A DNA stretch of 15,934 nucleotides from Penaeus vannamei (taxonomy: Eukaryota > Arthropoda > Malacostraca > Decapoda > Penaeidae), in the NCBI RefSeq assembly GCF_042767895.1, contig NC_091559.1, positions 1,067,480-1,083,413 of the forward strand. The letters are read 5' to 3'. The position numbers were made by a program, and so were the translations under genes. This document shows, piece after piece, positions 8,250 to 15,934 of this stretch. Under the pieces are notes generated by a model that worked only from the letters and a program-made list of their open reading frames with translations, was not told where the DNA came from and did no database searches. The first letter of the stretch is position 1. Every line of letters starts with the position of its first letter.

Positions 8250-9195
8250 AAATCGTATGTTCGTATTTTTCTGTGATTTGCATATGTTTTTTTCTGTATA
8301 TGTATATCCAGGTGTATGTATGGGTGGATCTGTATGATATTGTATAAGAGTGTTTTTTTTTTTTTCTTTCTTTTTAATGAAATCGTATGTTCGTATTTTT
8401 CTATGTGAGTTGTATATGTTTCGTGTTTGTTTCTGTGTATGTATATCCAGGTGTGTGTATGGGTGGATCTGTATGATATTGTATAAGAGTGTTTTTTTTT
8501 GTTTTTTTTTAATTAAATCGTATGTTCGTATTTTTCTATGTGGTTTGTATATGTTTTGCGTTTGTTTCTGTGTATGTTTATCCAGGTGTGTGTATGGGTG
8601 GATCTGTATGATATTATATGAGTGTTTTTTTTTTTTTTGTTAGTTTTTTTTATGAAATCGTATGTTCGTATTTTTCTATGTGATCTGTTTATATTTCGTG
8701 TTTGTTTCTCTGTATGTATATCCAGGTGTGTGTATGGGTGGATCTGTATGATATTGTATGAGTGCTTTTTTATATATATATATATATTTTTTAATGAAAT
8801 CGTATGTTCGTATTTTTTCTTAAATGTGATTTGTGTATGTTTTGTGTTTGTTTCTGTGTATGTATATCCAGGTGTGTGTATGGGTGGATCTGTATGATAT
8901 TATATGAGTGTTTCTTTTTTTTTTTTTTAGTTTTTTTATGGAATCGTATGTTCGTATTTTTCTATGGGATTTGTGTATGTTTTGTGTTTGTTTCTGTGTG
9001 TGTGTATCCAGGTGTATGTATGGATGGATCTGTATGATATTGTTTGAGTGTTTTTTTTTTCTTTCTTTTCTTTTTAATGAAATCGTATGTTCGTATTTTT
9101 CTATGTGATTTGTATATGTTTTGTTGTTTTGTGTTTGTTTCTGTATATGTATATCCAGGTGTGTGTATGGGTGGATCTGTATGATGTTGTATAAG
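8215..9195 (+). repeat. Seven-copy tandem repeat, 130-144 bp period
   Basis: Copies begin with ATGAAATCGTATGTTCGTAT or a close variant at 8247, 8377, 8512, 8652, 8794, 8938 and 9077. Each continues through a GTTTCTGTGTATGTATATCC motif and GGGTGGATCTGTATGATATT to GAGTG, then a T-rich tract. Periods are 130, 135, 140, 142, 144 and 139 bp. Most length difference lies in the T tract (pure T, T with a G, TTTC, or a TATATA insert at 8771-8786). Open frames run through the copies on plus, but the repeated Phe/Cys/Val-rich products show no family resemblance, and poly-T interrupts every copy. Confidence 0.93.
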
Positions 9196-9425
9196 ATTGT
9201 ATATGTATATATCTACATGGCAGTGTATTTATGAGTGTGTATGAGTGTTTCTATACAATATTGTATAAATAACGGTTAGCTTTTGTATGTACATGATAAT
9301 GCATATATGTGCTTATGTATGTATATATTACTTCTTGATATTCTTGATATTGATGTATGTATATGTTTCTGCTTGATGTTCTATAAATGTGCATGCTTGT
9401 GTGTGACTCCGTGCGTGTGTTCGCC
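9196..9425. other. TG/TA-rich intergenic sequence
   Basis: AT-rich, TATG-rich sequence that looks like a decayed extension of the preceding repeat, plus non-repetitive DNA. It contains a perfect 16-bp palindrome, TATACAATATTGTATA, at 9252-9267. No coding or RNA feature is supported. Confidence 0.55.
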
Positions 9426-9463
9426 AATGTTGCAAGTTGCGATATAAAATCTCGTGCAACATT
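9426..9463. repeat. Perfect 9-bp inverted repeat
   Basis: AATGTTGCA (9426-9434) and TGCAACATT (9455-9463) form a perfect 9-bp stem around a 20-nt loop. It sits in a short non-repetitive stretch. Function unknown; chance is possible. Confidence 0.6.
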
Positions 9464-9888
9464 TCTGGAGTAAGCAAGGCAAGGCTGTGAAGCGAGATAG
9501 GACAAAATAAAGGTGTCGAACGCGATCTAACGGCTATCGCAGTTCTCGGCCACGACCTAGTAAACAAACAGCCCCCAGCCATATATATATAAAAAAAAAA
9601 ACTATTGAAAGCAAAATAGCGGAGGAAAAAATATAGTTTTCCATTTCAGCGTCGGAGGCAAAGCTTGGCGGGGCGGAAGCTATCGGCAGCGACAGGCTCC
9701 GTTTGGGCTCCTGTTACCTTTCGTAAAACGGCAACAGTAGCCGAGGATCTAACAGACATATCCACTACACCTCCGGATACAGGAGGAGATGGAGAGGGAA
9801 ACCCACATGCGGATGTTCATACTCACAGACTTCCTCGTGAATACGCTTGCGCGCTTAAATGTATATTTATAGAAGCAAAGGCATTCAT
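9464..9888 (+). other. GC-richer unique island with weak exon-like frame
   Basis: This is the least repetitive DNA in the left two thirds of the window. A pyrimidine-rich stretch, TTTTCCATTTCAG, ends at 9649 and resembles a splice acceptor. From 9620 a plus frame stays open through the island and on into the CA repeat, giving mixed-composition residues such as LSAATGSVWAPVTFRKTA over 9680-9733. There is no ATG at its head, no convincing donor, and no family recognised. It may equally be a fragment of a dispersed repeat or a chance open frame. Confidence 0.3.
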
Positions 9889-9936
9889 ACCACACACACA
9901 CACACATGAACACACACACATGAACAAACACATGAA

Positions 9937-9985
<49 letters not shown>

Positions 9986-10001
9986 ACACACAGACACACA
10001 C

Positions 10002-10078
<77 letters not shown>

Positions 10079-10080
10079 TT
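9889..10080 (+). repeat. (CA)n microsatellite, interrupted
   Basis: A dinucleotide CA array of about 190 bp, with ACATGAACAAACAC-type interruptions in its first 50 bp and single G or T interruptions later. The His/Thr plus frame and the Cys/Val minus frames over it are artefacts of the dinucleotide. Confidence 0.97.
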
Positions 10081-10124
10081 AACACACATTCACGCTTACA
10101 CGCTTACAGATACGAACTTAAACA
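10081..10124. other. Short junction between CA array and C-rich minisatellite
   Basis: CA-rich degenerate sequence with two CACGCTTACA-like steps. Nothing else is seen. Confidence 0.5.
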
Positions 10125-10340
10125 CACACACACACCAGCTCCCCACGACCATACACCCCCCACTTCCTACCCCCCTCACCCACCATTAGCTCCCCACACT
10201 CCCCACCACCATACATCCCACACTTCCTACCTCCCCCTCCCCCCCAAACCAGCTTCCCACCACCATACACCCCGCACTTCCTACCCCCCCCACCACCATA
10301 CACCCCCCACTTCCTACTTCCCCCCCTCCCCCCCCCCACA

Positions 10341-10743
10341 CCAGCTCCCCACCACCATACACCCCTACCCTCCCCCCCCACCAGCTCTCCACCACCATAC
10401 ACCCCCTCCCCCTCCCACACCAGCTCCCCACCACCATACACCCCTACCCTCCCCCCCCACCAGCTCTCCACCACCATACATCCCCCCTCCCCCCCCCACA
10501 CCAGCTCCCCACCACCATACACCCCTACCCTCCCCCCCCACCAGCTCTCCACCACCATACACCCCCCCTCCCCCTCCCACACCAGCTCCCCACCACCATA
10601 CACCCCTACCCTCCCCCCCCACCAGCTCTCCACCACCATACATCCCCCCTCCCCCCCCCACACCAGCTCCCCACCACCATACACCCCTACCCTCCCCCCC
10701 CACCAGCTCTCCACCACCATACACCCCCCCTCCCCCTCCCACA
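10341..10743 (+). repeat. Higher-order repeat block: 81-bp dimer, 162-bp tetramer
   Basis: CCAGCTCCCC monomers start at 10341, 10420, 10501, 10582 and 10663. CCAGCTCTCC monomers alternate with them at 10381, 10460, 10541, 10622 and 10703. The period is 79 bp for the first pair and 81 bp afterwards. The CTCTCC monomers themselves alternate CATACACCCC, CATACATCCC, CATACACCCC, CATACATCCC, CATACACCCC. This gives a four-monomer unit of about 162 bp. Confidence 0.9.
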
Positions 10744-11325
10744 CCAGCTCCCCAACATACACCCCACACTTCCTACCTCCCCCCCCTCTCCCACACTAGC
10801 TCCCCACCACCATAAACCCCACACTTCCTACCCCCCCATCAGCTCCCCACCACCATACACCCCACACTTCCTACCCCCCCCCCACACACACACCAGCTCC
10901 CCACCACCATACACCCCACACTTCCTACCTCCCCCCCCTCCCCCTCCCACACCAGCTACCCACGACCATACACCCCACACTTCCTCCCCCCCCTCCCCCT
11001 CCCACACTAGCTCCCCACGACCATACACCCCCCACTTCCTACCTCCCCCCCCTCTCCCACACTAGCTCCCCACGACCATACACCCCACACTCCCGCCCCC
11101 TCCCCCCCACACCAGCTCCCCACCACCATACACCCCCCACTTCCTACCCCCCCCCCCCCCCCACCAGCTCCCCACCACCATACACCCCCCACTTCCTACC
11201 CCCCCCCACACACAAAATCCCCACCACCATACACCCCACACTTCCTACCCCCCACCAGCTCCCCACCACCATACACCCCACCACCATACACCCCACACTT
11301 CCTACCCCCCCCTCCCCCTCCCACA
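10744..11325 (+). repeat. Irregular C-rich units between the two ordered arrays
   Basis: Units with the CACTTCCTACC segment but variable C tracts, AGCTCC heads and lengths. Variants include CACGACCATAC and CACACACAAAATCC. This looks like the older, diverged part of the array next to the homogenised 56-bp block. Confidence 0.85.
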
Positions 11326-12090
11326 CTAGCTCCCCACCACCATACACCCCACACTTCCTACCCCCCCCTCCCCCTCCCACACTAGCTCCCCACCACCATA
11401 CACCCCACACTTCCTACCCCCCCCTCCCCCTCCCACACTAGCTCCCCACCACCATACACCCCACACTTCCTACCCCCCCCTCCCCCTCCCACACTAGCTC
11501 CCCACCACCATACACCCCACACTTCCTACCCCCCCCTCCCCCTCCCACACTAGCTCCCCACCACCATACACCCCACACTTCCTACCCCCCCCTCCCCCTC
11601 CCACACTAGCTCCCCACCACCATACACCCCACACTTCCTACCCCCCCCTCCCCCTCCCACACTAGCTCCCCACCACCATACACCCCACACTTCCTACCCC
11701 CCCCTCCCCCTCCCACACTAGCTCCCCACCACCATACACCCCACACTTCCTACCCCCCCCTCCCCCTCCCACACTAGCTCCCCACCACCATACACCCCAC
11801 ACTTCCTACCCCCCCCTCCCCCTCCCACACTAGCTCCCCACCACCATACACCCCACACTTCCTACCCCCCCCTCCCCCTCCCACACTAGCTCCCCACCAC
11901 CATACACCCCACACTTCCTACCCCCCCCTCCCCCTCCCACACTAGCTCCCCACCACCATACACCCCACACTTCCTACCCCCCCCTCCCCCTCCCACACTA
12001 GCTCCCCACCACCATACACCCCACACTTCCTACCCCCCCTCCCCCTCCCACACTAGCTCCCCACCACCATACACCCCACACTTCCTACCT
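11326..12090 (+). repeat. Homogeneous 56-bp minisatellite with G4/i-motif potential
   Basis: Unit starts (CTAGCTCCCC) occur at 11326, 11382, 11438 and every 56 bp to 11998; the next start, 12053, is 55 bp on, after a one-C deletion. Units look identical by eye apart from that. Each unit's minus strand contains GGGAGGGGGAGGGGGGGG, which has enough G3 tracts for an intramolecular quadruplex. The plus strand has the matching C tracts for an i-motif. Confidence 0.95.
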
Positions 12091-12237
12091 ACCCCCCCCC
12101 CCCCGCCACACACTCACACAAAACCCCCCAAAGAGCACGTGAACAAAGGCGCCATGAAAGGGTTGGAATCCGCCACTTTTTTTTTTCCTCGACTTTCTGT
12201 TCCTGAACCTGAAGTCAATGATATAAATAGGAAATAT
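12091..12237. other. Complex junction sequence
   Basis: The C-rich array ends in a C14 run (12091-12104 region) and CACACACTCACAC. About 115 bp of normal complexity follows. A plus frame from GTG at 12139 passes through it, but the rest of that frame is a T-rich tract encoding only Phe/Leu/Ser/Tyr. I see no gene. Confidence 0.5.
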
Positions 12238-12600
12238 TGTGTGGATTTTTCAGATTTTTTTTTTTCTGTCTTTATTTTATCTTTTGTGGATTTTTCAGAT
12301 TTTTCACAAATATATTTTTTTCTGCCTTTCTTTCTTTTATTTTTTTTTCTATTCTCTTATCTTTCTTTCTTTATTTTTATTAATTTTTCTCTTATTTATT
12401 TTTTATTAATTTTTCTCTTATTTTTTTTTTCTAATTACTATTTATTATTTTCTATGTATTTTCTATTATTTATTTATTTTATATTAACTTTCGTTATTTC
12501 ATTTTTTCTTTCTTTTCTCTCATCTTTCGTTATTTCATTTATTATTCTTTCTTTTCTCTTATCTTTCTTCATTTCTCTTTTTTTTCTTTGCCTTTAATTC
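12238..12600 (+). repeat. T-rich polypyrimidine low-complexity tract
   Basis: TTTCTTT, TTATTTT and TTTCTC steps with two local duplications. TGTGGATTTTTCAGATTTTT occurs at 12239 and 12285 (46 bp apart). A CTTTCGTTATTTCATTT module near 12488 recurs about 39 bp later. The open plus frame across it is a composition artefact. Confidence 0.88.
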
Positions 12601-12850
12601 TAAAAAAAAGTTTTTTTTATTAACTTTCGTTTGGCTGATCATATAACTATTTAATGTTTATTTCGATACTTATTTATTTTCTTACTAATCTGTTTCATTA
12701 CTAATACCCAAGAGGATTTCATAATTATATCTGACATTTTTCCTTTTCGAATTCATTTTTTCTTTTACTAATCAGCTTAAGTTATTCCATTTCTGATTTA
12801 AAGTTATGGTTATTTCTCTCGCCGTAAGAAATCACAGTCAGAGATTGATA
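12601..12850. other. AT-rich intergenic sequence, nothing recognised
   Basis: Non-repetitive AT-rich DNA. I see no coding frame, RNA or mobile-element signature. Confidence 0.6.
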
Positions 12851-13080
12851 AGAAAATATATATAATTCTCTCTATTATATATCACTATCATTACTATCAA
12901 TATTTATATCATTATCATAATTATCATCAAACTATCATGTTATTCTCATTAATATCATATAATACTTTTCATATCATTATTCTAACGACTGTTAATGGCA
13001 CTGATAATAACAAAAATAATAATAATTTCTACAGAAATGATAATAATGATAACATAAATAATAATGATGATACTGATGCC

Positions 13081-13114
<34 letters not shown>

Positions 13115-14155
13115 GTAATAATGATATCTAAAAAAGTAACAATGAGAACAGTAATAACAAGTATAATAAAAAATAACAATAACATTAATAATAACGATAA
13201 TAGTAATGATAATATCAATGAAAATAGTATTGATAATGACAGTTATTAATATTGATAATGACAGTTGTTAAAATATTCATAAAAACAAAAATGATGACAA
13301 TAATAATAATAATAATAAAGGTGATAATGATAATACGGATAATAATAATGATGATAATGAGGGTATTCATGAAAAGGATAATAACAGTATTATGGTACTG
13401 ATGACTTAAATAAGATAAATGATAATAATGAAAATAATAATAATAATAATAATAATAACAACAACAACAACAATAATAATAATAATAATATTAACAATAA
13501 TAATAATAATAATGATAATGATAATAATTGTTATCATTATTGTAATCATTAGTGTTATCATCATTTTCATCATCATCATAATAATAACAATAATAATAAT
13601 GATAATAATCATTCTTATTATTATCAAAGTATGACTATTACTACTATCATTATTGTCATCATTAACATCCTCATTATCATTTATCATTATTATCATCATT
13701 GCATAATAGTAATACTAATCATAATTTTCATTACCATTATTATTGTTATTGTTATAATTATTTTCATTATTATTAATTTTATGATCATTGTTATTATCAT
13801 CATCAGTATCATGATTAATATTATTATGGCTATCATTATCATTCTAATTTTCCTGTTATCATTATCATTATTTTCCTATTATCATTATCATATTTATTGC
13901 TATGATTATTATCGTTATCAATACTATCATATTCGTTATCATTATCATCACTATTATCATTATCATTATATCACTATAGTTAATGTTACCATTACTAATT
14001 TCATATTCATCAATAATGTTATAATTTTTACTATATTATTACCATTATCATAATCGTCATAATTATCATTTCACTATCATTATCGTCATTATCATCATTA
14101 TTATCATCATCATCATTAATGCCAATTCCAATATCATTACATTAAAAAATCATCA
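12850..14155. repeat. Degenerate triplet tract II with a change of strand sense
   Basis: About 1.3 kb of imperfect ATN triplets. After a short ATC/ATT lead (12880-12960), the plus strand reads AAT/GAT/AAC up to about 13525 (pure AAT near 13081-13113 and 13434-13515). It then reads ATT/ATC/GTT to 14155, apart from a short return to AAT/AAC near 13575-13610. At the switch, AATAATGATAA (13508-13518) and TTATCATTATT (13531-13541) form a perfect 11-bp inverted repeat with a 12-nt loop. Ile/Asn/Asp-rich open frames are artefacts. Confidence 0.9.
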
Positions 14156-14480
14156 TTATTATTCTTTAAACTGCCCAGAAAAGTAGACAACAGAATACCC
14201 GACACCGTCAACCCATTTCAGAGCTTATCACATCCTCCAGAATAAAACCAAAAACGAGTCTCTCCAGTCTCCGACGCGCTGCCTTCTCGTCACATTAATT
14301 TAATCAGAGTTAAAAGGCGAGTCACAAAGGGGATTAGATAAGAAGAGAGCAGGAGCTTCCGTGTCACGTGCGTCTCCTTGGCGTCGTCATGCAGGGCTGG
14401 AGAGGTGAATGCGCGACCTCCTTGTCATTCGGGCTCCGGCTGGAAGGGAACTGCCTTTGACATAATTATGGGAGGCTATG
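14156..14480. other. Complex sequence, no gene recognised
   Basis: About 325 bp of ordinary complexity with moderate GC, between the triplet tract and the (TA)n array. It includes one CACGTG hexamer at 14365-14370. No frame on either strand shows family resemblance or a convincing exon structure. Confidence 0.55.
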
Positions 14481-14817
<337 letters not shown>

Positions 14818-14818
<1 letters not shown>

Positions 14819-15595
14819 GAGGAGTGTTCATTACAGATTTAACTTGACTTACTTCCGCTTACTCTAGGAGGGTGAAAAAGATAGCCGTCTCTAAAGGTTA
14901 TGTGTTGATTTCCAGTCCGTAACTCATAGCATATTTGCTGCTACAGTAATATAAAATGGGTGGAGAGAGGTGAAAGAGGTAACAGAAAATGGACAGAAAG
15001 AAGTGAAAACAAGTTGGTGCATAAGAAGGATGAAGAAGGGTGTAGTTACAGGACTGCGCTTCCATCTGGGGAATATGAGAGCGGTGAACAGGGATGTTGT
15101 CTTGTAGGAGGCGGACACCTTGGGTCAACATCCCGTGCCTCTTAGTCTTAATAGCCTCACACAATTTATGTAGCACTGAAGCGTAGTAAGCCCCTGAAAT
15201 TGTAGTACCTTTTACTAGAAAATCCTTAATAATTTTTCTACACTAATCCCAAAACACTGTGGGCTTGACTTCGCCTGCCGAGTGTGTGACAAGCGCCTAT
15301 TTGGAGGGGTTGTGATTCAGATTGCTTCCACTGTTTTGACTGGGCCTTACTTTCTCGATCATAGTGACGGACCCATAATTAGTCTGTCAAAAAGGTCCTG
15401 GTTTTATGGCACCTGGCTGAAGGATTCTTGGACTTGTTCCTGGTTCTGGAAAGGTGTGACTAGCCTGGGAACCTATTGACCAGACAATTTTTCCCCGAAC
15501 CCAAAATTAATCTTGACATCTTGGGCTAGCAGACGAATACTAATGGTAGTTCGAGCTTCCCGACCATCATGGGCACTTCGAACCTGCTTGGGGAA
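14818..15595 (-). mobile_element. Degenerate mariner-type (Tc1/mariner superfamily) DNA transposon
   Basis: A relic with recognisable transposase on the minus strand. The low-coordinate end abuts the (TA)n array. Mariner elements insert at TA dinucleotides, so the TGAGGAGTGTTCATTAC beginning at 14818 is a candidate terminal inverted repeat. I found no reverse-complement partner between 15590 and the window end, so the transposase N-terminal end of the element appears truncated. Both boundaries are approximate. Confidence 0.75.
14839..15589 (-). pseudogene. Mariner-type transposase, inactivated fragment
   Basis: In its active form this family cuts and pastes its own DNA, using a DD34D catalytic triad. 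On the minus strand from 15589 one frame reads VRSAHDGREARTTISIRLLA, matching the second DNA-binding helix-turn-helix region. After a stop at 15473-15475 come VPRLVTPFQNQEQVQESF, a stop at 15404-15406, and NQDLFDRLI. A frame change then joins WVRHYDRESKAQSKQWK; the residues that should lie between, including catalytic Asp 1, are deleted. Another frame change leads to ALVTHSAGEVKPTVFWD, flanked by stops at 15297-15299 and 15243-15245. The frame then runs through GTTISGAYYAS to GVRLLQDN, whose Asp 2 codon is 15099-15101. Asp 3 reads Cys (15009-15011), with 29 instead of 34 residues between and the usual SPDL missing. The C-terminal part (14839-15005) is uncertain. About the first quarter to third of the protein is absent. 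Confidence 0.88.
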
Positions 15596-15662
15596 GGTCA
15601 GGGAAGGTTAAGGGGAGGTTTTGTGGTAGGTTAAGGTGGGTGAAGGTAGGTCGTGAGGTAGA
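15590..15662 (+). repeat. Degenerate AGGTT/AGGTnAGG tract
   Basis: About 70 bp of G-rich steps such as GGAAGGTTAAGG, GGTAGGTTAAGG and GGGTGAAGGTAGG. AGGTT is a circular permutation of the arthropod telomere pentamer TTAGG, but no two exact adjacent copies are visible. I call it telomere-like at most. Confidence 0.45.
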
Positions 15663-15811
15663 TTATCGTAAGGAATACGGCGATCTTTGAAAATGGCAGT
15701 CTGCACTGGATGGACGGGGCCCTCCTCTAGGGTAGCCCGGAGTCGCCCCAGGACCCGCTTCCACAGATCTCCGACCAATCCTGAACTGGCGACGCTAATC
15801 TTTAACAACGC
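15663..15811. other. Complex GC-richer sequence, no gene recognised
   Basis: A minus frame opens with ATG at 15812-15814 and stays open through normal-composition sequence, giving residues such as DLWKRVLGRLRATLEEG, before entering the degenerate AGGTT tract. It does not resemble the mariner N-terminus and I recognise no other family. It may be a dispersed repeat or an exon fragment. Confidence 0.35.
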
Positions 15812-15895
15812 CATATGAGATAACCGAGCCTCTATGCAATCCTTGTGTTAATGAGGCTAGTTTCTTTGTGTGTCAATCTCGGTTATCATCATATG
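15812..15895. repeat. Long inverted repeat / foldback, 17-18 bp arms
   Basis: CATATGAGATAACCGAG (15812-15828) pairs with CTCGGTTATCATCATATG (15878-15895) along its whole length, with a single bulged base. Within the 49-nt loop, GCCTC (15828-15832) and GAGGC (15853-15857) offer a second short stem. The whole is an approximately 84-nt hairpin. It could be a small foldback element, a relic of terminal inverted repeats, or a structured RNA; nothing visible decides between these. Confidence 0.7.
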
Positions 15896-15934
15896 AAATT
15901 AAGCGAACAAATCATAAGTTTGATTTAATAGTAC
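15896..15934. other. AT-rich end of window, nothing recognised
   Basis: About 40 bp of AT-rich DNA after the foldback. No feature is supported. Confidence 0.5.

Larger units (their letters stand above)
10125..12100 (+). repeat. C-rich minisatellite array (whole)
   Basis: About 2 kb of tandem units built from CCAGCTCCCCACCACCATAC or CTAGCTCCCCACCACCATAC, followed by ACCCC and C tracts, mostly with CACTTCCTACC between them. The left part has irregular and dimeric units; the right part has regular 56-bp units. The minus strand is strongly G-rich with many G3+ runs. The minus Gly-rich frame (VYGGGELV repeats, about 10118-10762) is kept open by the repeat period and is not credible as a gene. Confidence 0.96.

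Noticed and set aside
8350..9108. Repeated plus-strand open frames over the 130-144 bp repeat
   Set aside because: They start at the ATG in each unit and pass through poly-T. The frame depends on T-tract length, and the product shows no recognisable motif.
9749..10089. Cys/Val-rich minus frames and a His/Thr-rich plus frame
   Set aside because: Direct translations of the (CA)n array.
10118..11410. Gly-rich protein with VYGGGELV repeats on the minus strand
   Set aside because: The frame stays open only because most unit periods are near multiples of three and the strand is G-rich. It breaks up where spacing changes, and there is no signal peptide or conserved start context.
12139..12597. Open plus frame of about 150 codons rich in Phe, Leu and Ser
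   Set aside because: It has only a GTG at its head, and nearly all of it is a T-rich tract. It looks like a membrane protein only through composition.
14365..14370. CACGTG as an E-box regulatory site
   Set aside because: A single hexamer is expected by chance and there is no gene nearby to regulate.
15282..15479. Plus-strand open frame of 65 codons
   Set aside because: It lies antisense to the mariner transposase relic, which explains this DNA better.
15590..15662. True telomere or interstitial telomeric array
   Set aside because: No exact tandem TTAGG copies are visible; the tract is only loosely similar.

Overview
The window reads as repeat-dominated intergenic DNA from a eukaryote. I infer an arthropod, most likely a decapod crustacean such as a penaeid shrimp. 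The grounds are the very high density of simple repeats, the long degenerate ATN-type triplet tracts, the (TA)n and (CA)n microsatellites and a decayed mariner-type transposase. The species is not proven by anything in the sequence. I see no bacterial-style gene, no rRNA, no tRNA and no CRISPR array. Nearly all long open frames are low-complexity translations (Lys/Arg, Phe/Leu, Gly-rich, Cys/Val, Tyr/Ile) of repeats, and I do not call them genes.

Layout. 1-7047: a tandem macrosatellite of eight complete 211-bp cores plus one partial core, separated by 411-817 bp spacers built of about 80 short A-rich subunits. Unit length varies from 622 to 1028 bp, yet the cores show no indels. 7048-7140: purine-rich flank. 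7140-8025: degenerate triplet repeat. 8026-8214: short complex sequence of unknown nature. 8215-9195: seven copies of a 130-144 bp repeat, each with a T-rich tract of variable length. 9196-9888: mostly complex sequence with palindromes and a GC-richer island holding a weak exon-like open frame. 9889-10080: (CA)n. 10125-12100: C-rich minisatellite. Its left part is a higher-order array with an 81-bp dimer and 162-bp tetramer; its right part is a nearly identical 56-bp array with strong G-quadruplex potential on the minus strand. 12101-12850: short complex sequence, then T-rich low complexity. 12850-14155: a second degenerate triplet domain that changes strand sense near 13525. 14156-14480: complex sequence without a recognised gene. 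14538-14817: (TA)n containing a large palindrome. 14818-15595: degenerate mariner transposase on the minus strand. 15596-15934: complex sequence with a degenerate AGGTT-like tract and a strong foldback.

The only protein-coding relic I recognise with confidence is the mariner pseudogene. It carries four in-frame stops and at least two frame changes. Its first catalytic Asp has been deleted, the second is intact, and the third position reads Cys. It cannot encode an active enzyme.

I found no new multi-gene system. The most unusual structure is the left macrosatellite: an indel-free core containing inverted repeats, embedded in rapidly changing spacers whose subunits look like the two edges of the core joined together.
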